Positions 1-6,047 of a stretch of 7,623 nt of DNA are shown here, in pieces. Origin of the DNA: Phycisphaerae bacterium (GTDB taxonomy: Bacteria > Planctomycetota > Phycisphaerae > UBA1845 > Fen-1342); assembly GCA_022842805.1 (NCBI GenBank), contig JALHOX010000225.1, positions 1-7,623 on the forward strand. The letters run 5' to 3'. Made by a program: the position numbers and the translations under genes. The first letter of the stretch is position 1. Each line of letters opens with the position of its first letter. Under the pieces are notes generated by a model that had not been told where the DNA came from, searched no databases, and saw nothing but the letters and a program-made list of their open reading frames with translations.

Positions 1-182
1 GGTTGACGAAGGTCGGTGAGAAAATCGGCGCCGTTTTGGAATGGTCCGACCCGGGCGAAAGGGCGGCGAACTCCGGGCTTGCTCCCATCGGCCCACCCAA
101 CGGCCCCGCCTCTGCCCCTCTATCCCTCACCCAGTGTCCGTCGCGGCTCGTGGCGAACCGGGGGCCGGCGACCGCTGTCGGC

Positions 183-196
183 TGAAAGCGCTTTCA
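183..196. promoter_or_regulatory. Perfect palindrome resembling a LacI/GalR-family operator
   Basis: TGAAAGCGCTTTCA is a perfect 14-bp palindrome with a central CG. It fits the known LacI/GalR-family half-site layout, TGnAAnCGnTTnCA, at every fixed position. It lies about 76 bases upstream of the candidate ECF -35 box and about 245 bases before the probable ATG at 441. No LacI-family regulator gene is in the window, so the binding protein and even the target gene are inference; a chance palindrome or a hairpin in an upstream transcript remains possible. Confidence 0.4.
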
Positions 197-225
197 TCAG
201 TCCGGCCTGTCCCGGATATCGCCTG

Positions 226-269
226 CCAGAGCTCAAAATTGGGCTGTCGCGCTCTGGAGCTCGCTTTTT
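226..269 (+). terminator. Possible weak terminator of an upstream transcript
   Basis: CCAGAGC (226-232) and GCTCTGG (251-257) form a perfect 7-bp stem around an 18-base loop, and five T residues follow at 265-269. The loop is long and there are seven bases between stem and T-run, so this is a poor match to a classical intrinsic terminator. It could close a transcript entering from the left edge. Confidence 0.25.
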
Positions 270-271
270 CT

Positions 272-300
272 GGAACCGATCTGACGGAAAAACGTATTAA
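272..300 (+). promoter_or_regulatory. Candidate ECF-sigma-type promoter
   Basis: GGAACC at 272-277 resembles the GGAAC -35 element of many ECF (group 4) sigma factors, and CGTATTAA at 293-300 resembles their CGT-starting -10 element. The distance from AAC (274-276) to CGT (293-295) is 16 bases, the usual ECF spacing. Transcription would start near 305 and give a leader of roughly 135 bases before ATG 441. Planctomycetes are known to encode many ECF sigma factors. The match is by eye only. Confidence 0.3.
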
Positions 301-440
301 TGGAGTGACGGGGCTTGTCGGGCTGCCGACCGGCTCGGGCACCCGTCTAACCTCTTGCTCTCACGCATCCATCTCGATCGTTTCTGGTGCGGCTTCGTCG
401 CGCCGCTCGAATTGCTCGAACATCAATCGGGAGTCCAGGT

Positions 441-3400
441 ATGTCGGGAACAGCGACGACGGCGGGGCGTGTTCTGACTAGGGCGGGGCTCGGATTTCTG
501 GTGTTGGCGGCCTTCGCGGTCGCCGGTGAATCTCCTGCTGCGCCGTCCGGGGGGATCGGCGCGGCCTCGCAACCAACCCGGGTGCTCACGGTTTTCGTGA
601 CCGATGAGCGCACCGGTAAGCCTTTGGCCGATGTAAACGTCGAATCCAGTTGGCTGACCGCGTCAGCCGCCGCGCAGATTCGCGCTCAGCCGCGCAGCGG
701 GCAGCCGGGCTGCGATGTCTTTCCTCGTGTGGTGGTCGAGGCCAAGACGAATGCCGACGGCCAGGCGACGCTGCAGATCCCCGCGGAGGATTTGGAGAAC
801 GGCACTGTGCTGATGACCCGTACCGGTTATGCCGCCGCGCGAGCGTCGTGGGGCATCGTCTTTGGCAAGAAATCGCCGATCAACCCGACCCGCGTCGAGG
901 CCGCGCTGATACCCGCGGTTGCAATTGGCGGGATCGTCAAGAATGAGGAAGGCGCGCCCGTCTTAGGCGTGACGCTGCAAATCAATCGCTCATTCGAATT
1001 TCAGCAGGAACGACCGGTGAACGGCCAGACCAGCTACCGCATCTTGGCTCAGGTCACGACCGACGAGCAGGGCCGTTGGCGGTTTGAGGGCATGGGCGAT
1101 CGCAAGCCGCGCAGCAGCGAATTGCAGATCAACGTACAACATCCCGAGTACTCGACCGAATTCGAAGCCAGCCACGTGACCGATCCGCCGTGGGACGAGT
1201 TGCTGGCAAAGACCTGGGTCTTCACGATCAAGAAGGACCGCCGCCCGCGCGCGACGCTGACGGGCCGCATTGTCGATCTCGGCGGTAAGCCCTTGGAGGG
1301 CGCGCGAATTTGGACCGGCGATTCCACCTTCGGCGTCTCGCTCGGTCCCCAGGCGCAGATTCGCGTCAAGAGCGACGCGGACGGGCGATTTGTGATGGCC
1401 GACGTTCTGCCGCATGAGCCGCCGATCATCACCGGGGACGAGCCGCCGCCCAGCCATGCCATACTCAACATCGCTGCGGCGGGGCACTTCTGGAAGTCCG
1501 TCGAATGGGATGTGCGTAAGGGATCGCGCGAGGAGACGTTTCAGCTTTCCCCGGCGCCGCCGTTGCGAGTACAGGTCGTGGATGGGGCGGGCACGCCAAT
1601 CGCGGACGTGGATATGGGGTCACCGCGCGTCGCGACCGGCTCGCTTCTCAGCGTTGACGGCAAGAGCGGCGGCGACGGCGCGTTTGTCTACGTCAGCTAT
1701 CCCGACGCAGATTTCACAGTACGTCTGACGAAGGACGGCTATCAGCCGCGAGAATTCACGCGCAGCGAGTTGGCGGCGGGCAAGCTCACCCTGAGCGGCG
1801 AAATGCGCATCCGCGGCGTGGTGGTCGACGCAGCGACGGGACGGCCGATCGATCGCTTCCGCATCGGGCTGCAGCGCGAGCAGCCGAATCGAGGCTTCAT
1901 CACCACGATTCCGCAATCGCTCGAAGACGGGCGAGCGGGGCGCTTCGAATTGAGCGACGCCAGCGTCGCGACGCACTATCGCGTCATGGTCGAGGCGGAG
2001 GGCTATCGCACCCACGGTTCCGATCGCTTGGGGGCTGAGCAATTGCAGCAGGAGCTACGCATCGCTCTGCAGCCCGCGCTCGCGGTGATGCGCAAGATTC
2101 TGACGCCGGACGGCGCTCCGGCCGCGGGTGCCTCGTGTAGCGTCATGAGTTCGAAGCGAGACCAGCACGACCGCCAGACGTTCATCGACGGCAAGGCCGA
2201 GCGCTCGAAACACAGTGGGCCGTTCGGCGACCACATTGATATCACCGCATCGGTGGCGGACGCAGACGGCAACGCCAAGCTACAGTGGAAGAAGGAAAAA
2301 GACTCGGCCTTTGTTTATCACGAGTCCGGCTGGGCGTATCTGCAGGGTGCAAGTCTGAACTCGAGTGAGCCGATTCCGCTGCAGCGCTGGGGGAGCGTGA
2401 AGGGTCTGTTGCGTGAGGGCGGCAAGCCGGTCCCGAATGCTGCATTGATTGTGCGCAGCACCGCGAAGTCTGATGGTCGGCTGGCATTCGTCAGCGCGTC
2501 TCAGACTTACGCGGCGGTCACCGACGCAGAGGGTCGATTCTCCGTGGCCCGCGTTCTTCCGGAGCACGGCAGCGTCGGGCCTGCGGCGCCGGCGGAGTTT
2601 CACTGGTGGCAGCCGCGATTCGAGCAATCGTTCACACTTGAGCCGGGCGCCACGGCGCAAGTCGACTTGGTCGCCGATGGGCCGACGATCATCGCTCGGC
2701 TCCCCGTGCGCGGCGAATCGTCCCGCACCATCGAGGGTGACGCGATCCGTCCCTACGGGTCGCTCCAACGGGTCCCGCCGGCAATTCCAACCGACGTGCG
2801 CGAGAAGGGAGGCGGTGCGATCGAGGCCTGGCACGACGCCTGGCGTGCGTCGGCGGAGGGCAAGTTCTGGCTGTCGCTGCCCCACACGTACACCGCCGAC
2901 GTCCGCGACGACCGCACCATTCGCTTCGAACATGTCGCGCCGGGCGAGTACAGCCTGAACTGCATGCTGTGGGATGAAAATCGAGCGTACAACTTCGTAA
3001 CCAAGATCAGCGTCGCCGAGACGGTCAATGCCGATCAAGTGATCGACCTCGGTCTGATCGAGCCGCTAAAGCCCGAGCTCGCGCTGAAGCCGGGAATGCC
3101 CGCGCCCGACTTGACCGCCAAGACGGCGGACGGCGCCGACTTTCAACTCAGCACGCTGCGCGGCAAGTTCATCGTGATCGACTTCTGGGCCACTTGGTGC
3201 GGCCCGTGCCGCGCGGCGATGCCAGAGTTGAAGCGGATACACGCGGAGTTTGCGAAAGACGAGCGGGTCGAGTTCTTGGGGCTGTCGTTCGATGATTCGT
3301 TGAGCGACTGGAAACGCTACGTCAAAGAGGAGTCGTTGCCCGGCACGCAGCTGATCTCCAAGGGCTTCGCAGAAAACCCGCTGTCCAAGGCCTGGGGCGT

Positions 3401-3521
3401 CCGCGGCATACCCGCGGTGTTCGTGATCGATCCGTCCGGCCGCATTCTGGCGGCCAACACCACCCCGGCGGGGGCCGAAGGCGCACTTCGAGCGGCGTTG
3501 CCGAAGACGCCGCCAAGGTGA
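441..3521 (+). CDS. Exported TlpA-like thioredoxin-fold protein with multiple carboxypeptidase-regulatory-like domains
   Basis: A 1026-residue protein from ATG 441. The frame could start at GTG 387, but ATG 441 has GGGAG about eight bases upstream and puts a signal peptide at the very N-terminus (Arg10 and Arg14, hydrophobic residues 16-28, possible cleavage after AVA at 26-28). After it come about seven beta-sandwich, carboxypeptidase-regulatory-like segments starting near residues 46, 159, 270, 374, 455, 545 and 651; several carry the recurring G-x-P-(I/L/V) strand and a 'D-x-(E/D)-G-R-F' turn. The last ~140 residues are a TlpA/AhpC-type thioredoxin domain with W919-C920-G921-P922-C923 and a cis-proline at 991 in GIPAVFV, so both redox cysteines are intact. 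In the TlpA/ResA family such domains reduce or isomerise disulfides outside the cytoplasm; the substrate here is unknown. The beta domains probably act as a spacer or adhesion scaffold. No lipobox or C-terminal membrane anchor is seen. Confidence 0.9.
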   Translation: MSGTATTAGRVLTRAGLGFLVLAAFAVAGESPAAPSGGIGAASQPTRVLTVFVTDERTGKPLADVNVESSWLTASAAAQIRAQPRSGQPGCDVFPRVVVEAKTNADGQATLQIPAEDLENGTVLMTRTGYAAARASWGIVFGKKSPINPTRVEAALIPAVAIGGIVKNEEGAPVLGVTLQINRSFEFQQERPVNGQTSYRILAQVTTDEQGRWRFEGMGDRKPRSSELQINVQHPEYSTEFEASHVTDPPWDELLAKTWVFTIKKDRRPRATLTGRIVDLGGKPLEGARIWTGDSTFGVSLGPQAQIRVKSDADGRFVMADVLPHEPPIITGDEPPPSHAILNIAAAGHFWKSVEWDVRKGSREETFQLSPAPPLRVQVVDGAGTPIADVDMGSPRVATGSLLSVDGKSGGDGAFVYVSYPDADFTVRLTKDGYQPREFTRSELAAGKLTLSGEMRIRGVVVDAATGRPIDRFRIGLQREQPNRGFITTIPQSLEDGRAGRFELSDASVATHYRVMVEAEGYRTHGSDRLGAEQLQQELRIALQPALAVMRKILTPDGAPAAGASCSVMSSKRDQHDRQTFIDGKAERSKHSGPFGDHIDITASVADADGNAKLQWKKEKDSAFVYHESGWAYLQGASLNSSEPIPLQRWGSVKGLLREGGKPVPNAALIVRSTAKSDGRLAFVSASQTYAAVTDAEGRFSVARVLPEHGSVGPAAPAEFHWWQPRFEQSFTLEPGATAQVDLVADGPTIIARLPVRGESSRTIEGDAIRPYGSLQRVPPAIPTDVREKGGGAIEAWHDAWRASAEGKFWLSLPHTYTADVRDDRTIRFEHVAPGEYSLNCMLWDENRAYNFVTKISVAETVNADQVIDLGLIEPLKPELALKPGMPAPDLTAKTADGADFQLSTLRGKFIVIDFWATWCGPCRAAMPELKRIHAEFAKDERVEFLGLSFDDSLSDWKRYVKEESLPGTQLISKGFAENPLSKAWGVRGIPAVFVIDPSGRILAANTTPAGAEGALRAALPKTPPR

Positions 3522-3575
3522 GGTCGGCCGTGTTGCCCGCGGCCTGCCGACGACGGCGACGGCGGGGGATCGGCC

Positions 3576-3581
3576 TATACT
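3576..3581 (+). promoter_or_regulatory. -10 box (TATACT) placed for a leaderless transcript
   Basis: TATACT ends seven bases before the ATG at 3589, so a transcript starting 7-8 bases after the box would begin at or next to the start codon. No Shine-Dalgarno-like sequence is present between the box and ATG (the bases are CGTCTCC), and no clear -35 box stands 16-18 bases upstream. Confidence 0.4.
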
Positions 3582-3588
3582 CGTCTCC

Positions 3589-4218
3589 ATGACGCGCTCA
3601 AACGCCGCCAGTCCAAACCCGCCGCCCGCCGGCGACCCCGCAAGCCTTGATCGACGAACGCGCACCGGTCTGCTCGTGGTCGCTCTCGCGATGATCGGCG
3701 GGATGGCGATCGGAGCGGTGAGCTTCGTTCAGTACAAGCACTCGGTTCATTCGATCGAGGATCTGTTCACCGCCATCGTGTACTTCATGGATGACCATGG
3801 CGGGCGCTTTCCGGCGTCGCAGGAGGAGCTGGTCCAGAGCGGGCTGATCCGCACGCTGCCCGATGGCGCGATGCAGTTTGACACGACCCGCTCGCGAACC
3901 GGCCACCCGATCCGCCCGCATCTGGTCGGGGCCAAGGTCGCGTCGCTGGAGCGCTTTGCCGTGCCTTGGGGGTTGGACTTGGGGGGGCTCTGCTACGAGG
4001 TGATTCCGCACGACGCCCTGATCGTCCGCGATCCCGCGAACGGCCACGAAGTGCTGGCTCTCGGCGAGGTGGCGTCAGTGCAATCGCGGCGGCGGTTCAC
4101 CTGGGATCTGCTGCGCTACTACTGCGACAAAAAAGGCGTCGTGCCGCCCAAGTTCATCCGCACCGGCCGCGGAGGCTATGTCGAGTCGCAACCGGCGACC
4201 GCCCCGGCCGAACGCTAG
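3589..4218 (+). CDS. Single-pass membrane protein with pseudopilin-like helix, function unknown
   Basis: A 209-residue protein. Residues 1-26 form a Pro/Ala-rich, positively charged cytoplasmic head (RRTRT just before the membrane); residues 27-47 form one transmembrane helix. The next part, about 56-87, reads as a helix followed by DDHGGRFPASQEELVQSGLI. This resembles the type II secretion pseudopilin (GspG-like) layout, in which a helix leads to a 'D-x-G-x-(Y/F)-P' turn and an E-L-V segment, but the Gly-Phe prepilin cleavage site is missing. The remainder (88-209) is soluble with no motif I recognise and an Ala/Pro-rich tail. N-in, C-out topology is likely from the charge distribution. It starts 67 bases after the thioredoxin-fold gene, yet has its own TATACT box and lacks a Shine-Dalgarno, so it may be transcribed separately. 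Real gene is likely; function is not assigned. Confidence 0.75.
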   Translation: MTRSNAASPNPPPAGDPASLDRRTRTGLLVVALAMIGGMAIGAVSFVQYKHSVHSIEDLFTAIVYFMDDHGGRFPASQEELVQSGLIRTLPDGAMQFDTTRSRTGHPIRPHLVGAKVASLERFAVPWGLDLGGLCYEVIPHDALIVRDPANGHEVLALGEVASVQSRRRFTWDLLRYYCDKKGVVPPKFIRTGRGGYVESQPATAPAER

Positions 4219-4244
4219 TTGTGGGGCGGATACCGCGTCTCCGA

Positions 4245-4272
4245 AACCGGTTCCGGTTGGTTCCAGCTTTTT
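4245..4272 (+). terminator. Possible weak terminator after the membrane-protein gene
   Basis: AACCG and CGGTT flank a four-base GTTC loop (4245-4258), and a run of five T follows at 4268-4272, nine bases beyond the stem. It lies about 27 bases after the TAG stop at 4216-4218. Position is right for a terminator, but the stem is short and the T-run is displaced. Confidence 0.3.
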
Positions 4273-4323
4273 CAGTTACAGGTCTTTCTGTATCGGGGGA
4301 CGCGCAAACTTAGCCGCAAACTC

Positions 4324-4352
4324 TTGATTTGTCGGACGTTGTCGGTTATCCT
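4324..4352 (+). promoter_or_regulatory. Candidate sigma70-type promoter
   Basis: TTGATT (4324-4329) and TATCCT (4347-4352) are separated by exactly 17 bases; each matches the TTGACA/TATAAT consensus at four of six positions. Transcription would start near 4358-4360, which coincides with an ATG at 4358. It could therefore give a leaderless small-ORF message, or a leader of about 200 bases for the zinc-finger gene at 4557. Confidence 0.4.
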
Positions 4353-4357
4353 CACGA

Positions 4358-4519
4358 ATGCCGTTGAGGCTGAAAACGGCAGCCCTGAGCCAGCGAATTC
4401 CCTCATTTTCGGCATTTGCCGACGCCAAGCTCCGGGAACTAAGAAAACGCTCTCATTCTGTTTTATACGCCTTCCATACGAACTCAGCCGACAACTTGGT
4501 TGGTACGGGCGTCAGGTGA
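4358..4519 (+). CDS. Possible small leaderless ORF (53 aa)
   Basis: An ATG-to-TGA frame of 53 codons begins five bases after the TATCCT -10 box of the candidate promoter, so it would be read from a leaderless message. The peptide is basic in its middle (KLRELRKR), has no hydrophobic helix and no motif I recognise. Third codon positions are much less G/C-rich than in the neighbouring genes, which argues against long-standing coding selection. It may be only a 5' leader of the zinc-finger gene. It ends 37 bases before that gene's ATG. Confidence 0.2.
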   Translation: MPLRLKTAALSQRIPSFSAFADAKLRELRKRSHSVLYAFHTNSADNLVGTGVR

Positions 4520-4556
4520 CGCGATTGGGCCATTGTGCGCCCGCCGCGAAGGCGGT

Positions 4557-4928
4557 ATGTCGTCGTCACCACAGATTGAGGTACATGCTGTGGCGGATGC
4601 AATCAAGTGCGATTGCCCGGAGTGCGGCGCGAAGTACCGGTTGCCCCTCGAAGCCGGCGGACGAAGCGTTCGCTGCAAGAAGTGCGACCAGAAGTTCCGG
4701 GTTCCCGAACCCGAGACGCGCCTCGAAGACAGCGTCATGTCGTGGCTGGCTGATGTCGACGGCGACGCCGACGAAGCCGACACCAACGGCCCGCGCGTCA
4801 TCCGCATGAAGGATGACAAGCCCAGCGCCGAGGACAGCAGCACGGCCATCGACCGGCTGCGCGGCCCTCTGCCGGGCAAAGACGAGCCGTCCACGACCTC
4901 GGCCGGCAACGGCGGCCCGCGACGCTAA
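4557..4928 (+). CDS. Small MJ0042-type zinc-finger protein
   Basis: A 123-residue protein starting at ATG 4557, with AAGG four bases upstream; a longer reading from TTG 4500 adds 19 residues with no support. Near the N-terminus are cysteines C18, C20, C23, C40 and C43. C20-x2-C23 and C40-x2-C43 sit 16 residues apart with GAKYRL after the first pair and KFRV after the second. This is the zinc-ribbon layout of the MJ0042 family, found at the N-terminus of many planctomycete, myxobacterial and alphaproteobacterial proteins; the metal is presumed to be Zn. The rest is acidic (D/E cluster about 63-75), low in hydrophobic residues and probably disordered, with no membrane segment. Family members usually carry a longer C-terminal part, so this is a minimal version. 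The partner and process are unknown. The gene faces cysK across a convergent junction. Confidence 0.8.
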   Translation: MSSSPQIEVHAVADAIKCDCPECGAKYRLPLEAGGRSVRCKKCDQKFRVPEPETRLEDSVMSWLADVDGDADEADTNGPRVIRMKDDKPSAEDSSTAIDRLRGPLPGKDEPSTTSAGNGGPRR

Positions 4929-5057
4929 ACGTCTCGTCCCCCGATTCATTGCCATGAATGGCCGACGGCGGTCGATCCGCGCCAACGCGCGATCGCACCG
5001 CCAAAGCTCCCCAAGCGCGATCGCCGACGGCGCAGCGCAACCGGTTTCGAAACCGGC
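4929..5057. other. Convergent junction with repeats and hairpins
   Basis: These 129 bases separate two genes that point at each other. They hold a GCCAT/ATGGC hairpin (4951-4962), two direct copies of GCCGACGGCG (4961-4970 and 5023-5032), two direct copies of GCGCGATCGC (4987-4996 and 5015-5024), and a perfect 16-bp palindrome at 5041-5056. No T-run follows any of these on either strand. Confidence 0.5.
5041..5056. terminator. Perfect 16-bp palindrome, possible bidirectional terminator
   Basis: CCGGTTTCGAAACCGG is its own reverse complement; as RNA it folds into a 6-bp stem with a UCGA loop from either strand. It begins one base after the cysK TAG and 112 bases after the zinc-finger stop, the expected place for a shared terminator of convergent genes. 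There is no U-tract on either side, so it is not a canonical Rho-independent terminator; it may instead protect 3' ends or bind a protein. Confidence 0.4.
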
Positions 5058-6011
5058 CTACCGCATCCCCTCAAATAGCGCCGTCGACAGATAACGCTCG
5101 CCAAACGACGCCAGAATCACCACGATCATCTTGCCGGCGTGCTCCGGACGCTTGGCGGCTTCATGAGCCGCAGCCAGAGCCGCACCCGAGCTGATCCCGA
5201 CCAGCAGCCCCTCCTCGCGAGCGGCGCGACGAGCCCAGGCGAAGGCGTCGTCGTTGCTGACGCGGATCACGTCGTCGACCACCTTTGCGTTCAAGATCTC
5301 CGGTACAAATCCCGCCCCGATCCCCTGAATCTTGTGCGGCCCCGGCTTCAGCGGCTCATTCGCCCGAAACTGCGTCAGCACCGGCGAATCGACCGGCTCG
5401 ACCGCGATGCAGCGAAATGACGCCTTCCGACTTTTGATCACTTCGCCCACACCCGTGATGGTCCCGCCCGTGCCGACGCCCGCGATCAGAACGTCCGCCG
5501 CACCGTCGGTATCGCGCCAGATTTCCTCGGCCGTGGTCTTGCGATGAACGGCGACATTGGCGGGATTTCGAAACTGCTGAGGCATCCAGGCGTTTTTCGT
5601 CTCGCTCAGCATCTGCTCAGCCCGCGCCACCGCGCCGCGCATGCCCTCCGGCGCAGGGGTCAGCACCAGATCGGCCCCGAGTTGGCGCAACACCGCCCGG
5701 CGTTCGAGGCTCATGCTCTCCGGCATCACCAGCGTCAGCCGCAGGCGCTTCGCCGCGCAGACGAAAGCGAGCGCGATGCCGGTGTTTCCGGAGGTGGGCT
5801 CGATGACGTGCGTATCCGGCTTGACCATTCCCCGGGCGATGCCGTCGTCGATCATCGCCAGACCGATGCGGTCTTTCACGCTCGAAAGCGGGTTGAAGAA
5901 TTCGAGCTTCGCCAGAACGCGTGTGCCGTTGCCCGCGCCGATCAGACGATCAATGTTCACCAGCGGCGTCCCGCCGACCGTCTCGGTGATTGATGCAAGA
6001 ATCCGGCTCAT
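5058..6011 (-). CDS. cysK: Cysteine synthase A (O-acetylserine sulfhydrylase)
   Basis: A 317-residue pyridoxal-phosphate enzyme of the cysteine synthase / cystathionine beta-synthase fold, of normal length for CysK. It converts O-acetyl-L-serine and sulfide to L-cysteine and acetate in the cytoplasm, the last step of sulfur assimilation. Visible hallmarks: GGTPLV at 13-18; the PLP-binding lysine K46 in NPLSSVKDR; the substrate-binding loop PTSGNTG at 72-78; the phosphate-binding GVGTGGTITG at 178-187; HKIQGIGAGFVP at 226-237; and GISSGAA at 272-278. The final region ends in GERYLST near the C-terminus, as in typical CysK. No extra CBS domain or N-terminal extension is present, which favours cysteine synthase over cystathionine beta-synthase; CysM cannot be fully excluded. 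ATG 6011 has GGAG at 6023-6020. The gene starts 36 bases after the carA stop on the same strand, so co-transcription is likely. Confidence 0.95.
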   Translation of the reverse strand: MSRILASITETVGGTPLVNIDRLIGAGNGTRVLAKLEFFNPLSSVKDRIGLAMIDDGIARGMVKPDTHVIEPTSGNTGIALAFVCAAKRLRLTLVMPESMSLERRAVLRQLGADLVLTPAPEGMRGAVARAEQMLSETKNAWMPQQFRNPANVAVHRKTTAEEIWRDTDGAADVLIAGVGTGGTITGVGEVIKSRKASFRCIAVEPVDSPVLTQFRANEPLKPGPHKIQGIGAGFVPEILNAKVVDDVIRVSNDDAFAWARRAAREEGLLVGISSGAALAAAHEAAKRPEHAGKMIVVILASFGERYLSTALFEGMR

Positions 6012-6019
6012 GAAATGTT

Positions 6020-6023
6020 CTCC
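6020..6023 (-). promoter_or_regulatory. Shine-Dalgarno (GGAG) of cysK
   Basis: On the minus strand GGAG stands eight bases before the cysK ATG at 6011. It lies in the 36-base carA-cysK gap, supports translation from a polycistronic message, and contrasts with carA, which has no such site. Confidence 0.6.
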
Positions 6024-6047
6024 AGCCTTTGAACGAGCCGCAGCGTG

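Larger units (their letters stand above)
1..440. other. Upstream non-coding region of the thioredoxin-fold gene
   Basis: No convincing gene is seen in the first 440 bases. One + frame is open from the left edge to a TGA at 183-185; it could be the tail of an upstream gene, but the peptide is unremarkable. The stretch holds a perfect 14-bp palindrome (183-196), a 7-bp inverted repeat followed by a T-run (226-269) and an ECF-sigma-like promoter (272-300), so it is best read as the control region of the gene that follows. Confidence 0.5.
4219..4556. other. AT-richer intergenic region
   Basis: Between the membrane protein and the zinc-finger gene lie 338 bases visibly poorer in G+C than the flanking genes. 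They contain a weak terminator-like hairpin (4245-4272), a sigma70-like promoter (4324-4352), a possible 53-codon ORF (4358-4519) and small overlapping inverted repeats: GCCGTT/AACGGC at 4360-4365/4375-4380, GGCTG/CAGCC at 4368-4372/4380-4384, and TCGGC/GCCGA at 4409-4413/4418-4422. The first two stems are mutually exclusive. Confidence 0.5.

Noticed and set aside
3..185. Open + frame from the left edge to TGA at 183
   Set aside because: Could be the tail of an upstream gene, but the 60-residue peptide has no recognisable motif, is Pro/Ala/Gly-rich like random GC-rich DNA, and cannot be judged without the sequence to the left.
387..440. GTG start at 387 for the thioredoxin-fold protein
   Set aside because: It would add 18 Arg-rich residues before the signal peptide and has no ribosome binding site as good as the GGGAG before ATG 441.
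4500..4556. TTG-initiated N-terminal extension of the zinc-finger protein
   Set aside because: ATG 4557 has an AAGG site and starts close to the zinc ribbon as in other family members; the extension has no support.
4219..4809. 196-codon + frame beginning at TTG 4219
   Set aside because: It starts directly after a stop with a weak start codon, runs through the AT-richer gap and then overlaps the zinc-finger gene in another frame; the product has no recognisable features.
5139..5993. Several + strand frames opposite cysK
   Set aside because: They are antisense shadows of a gene with complete, intact enzyme motifs on the minus strand.
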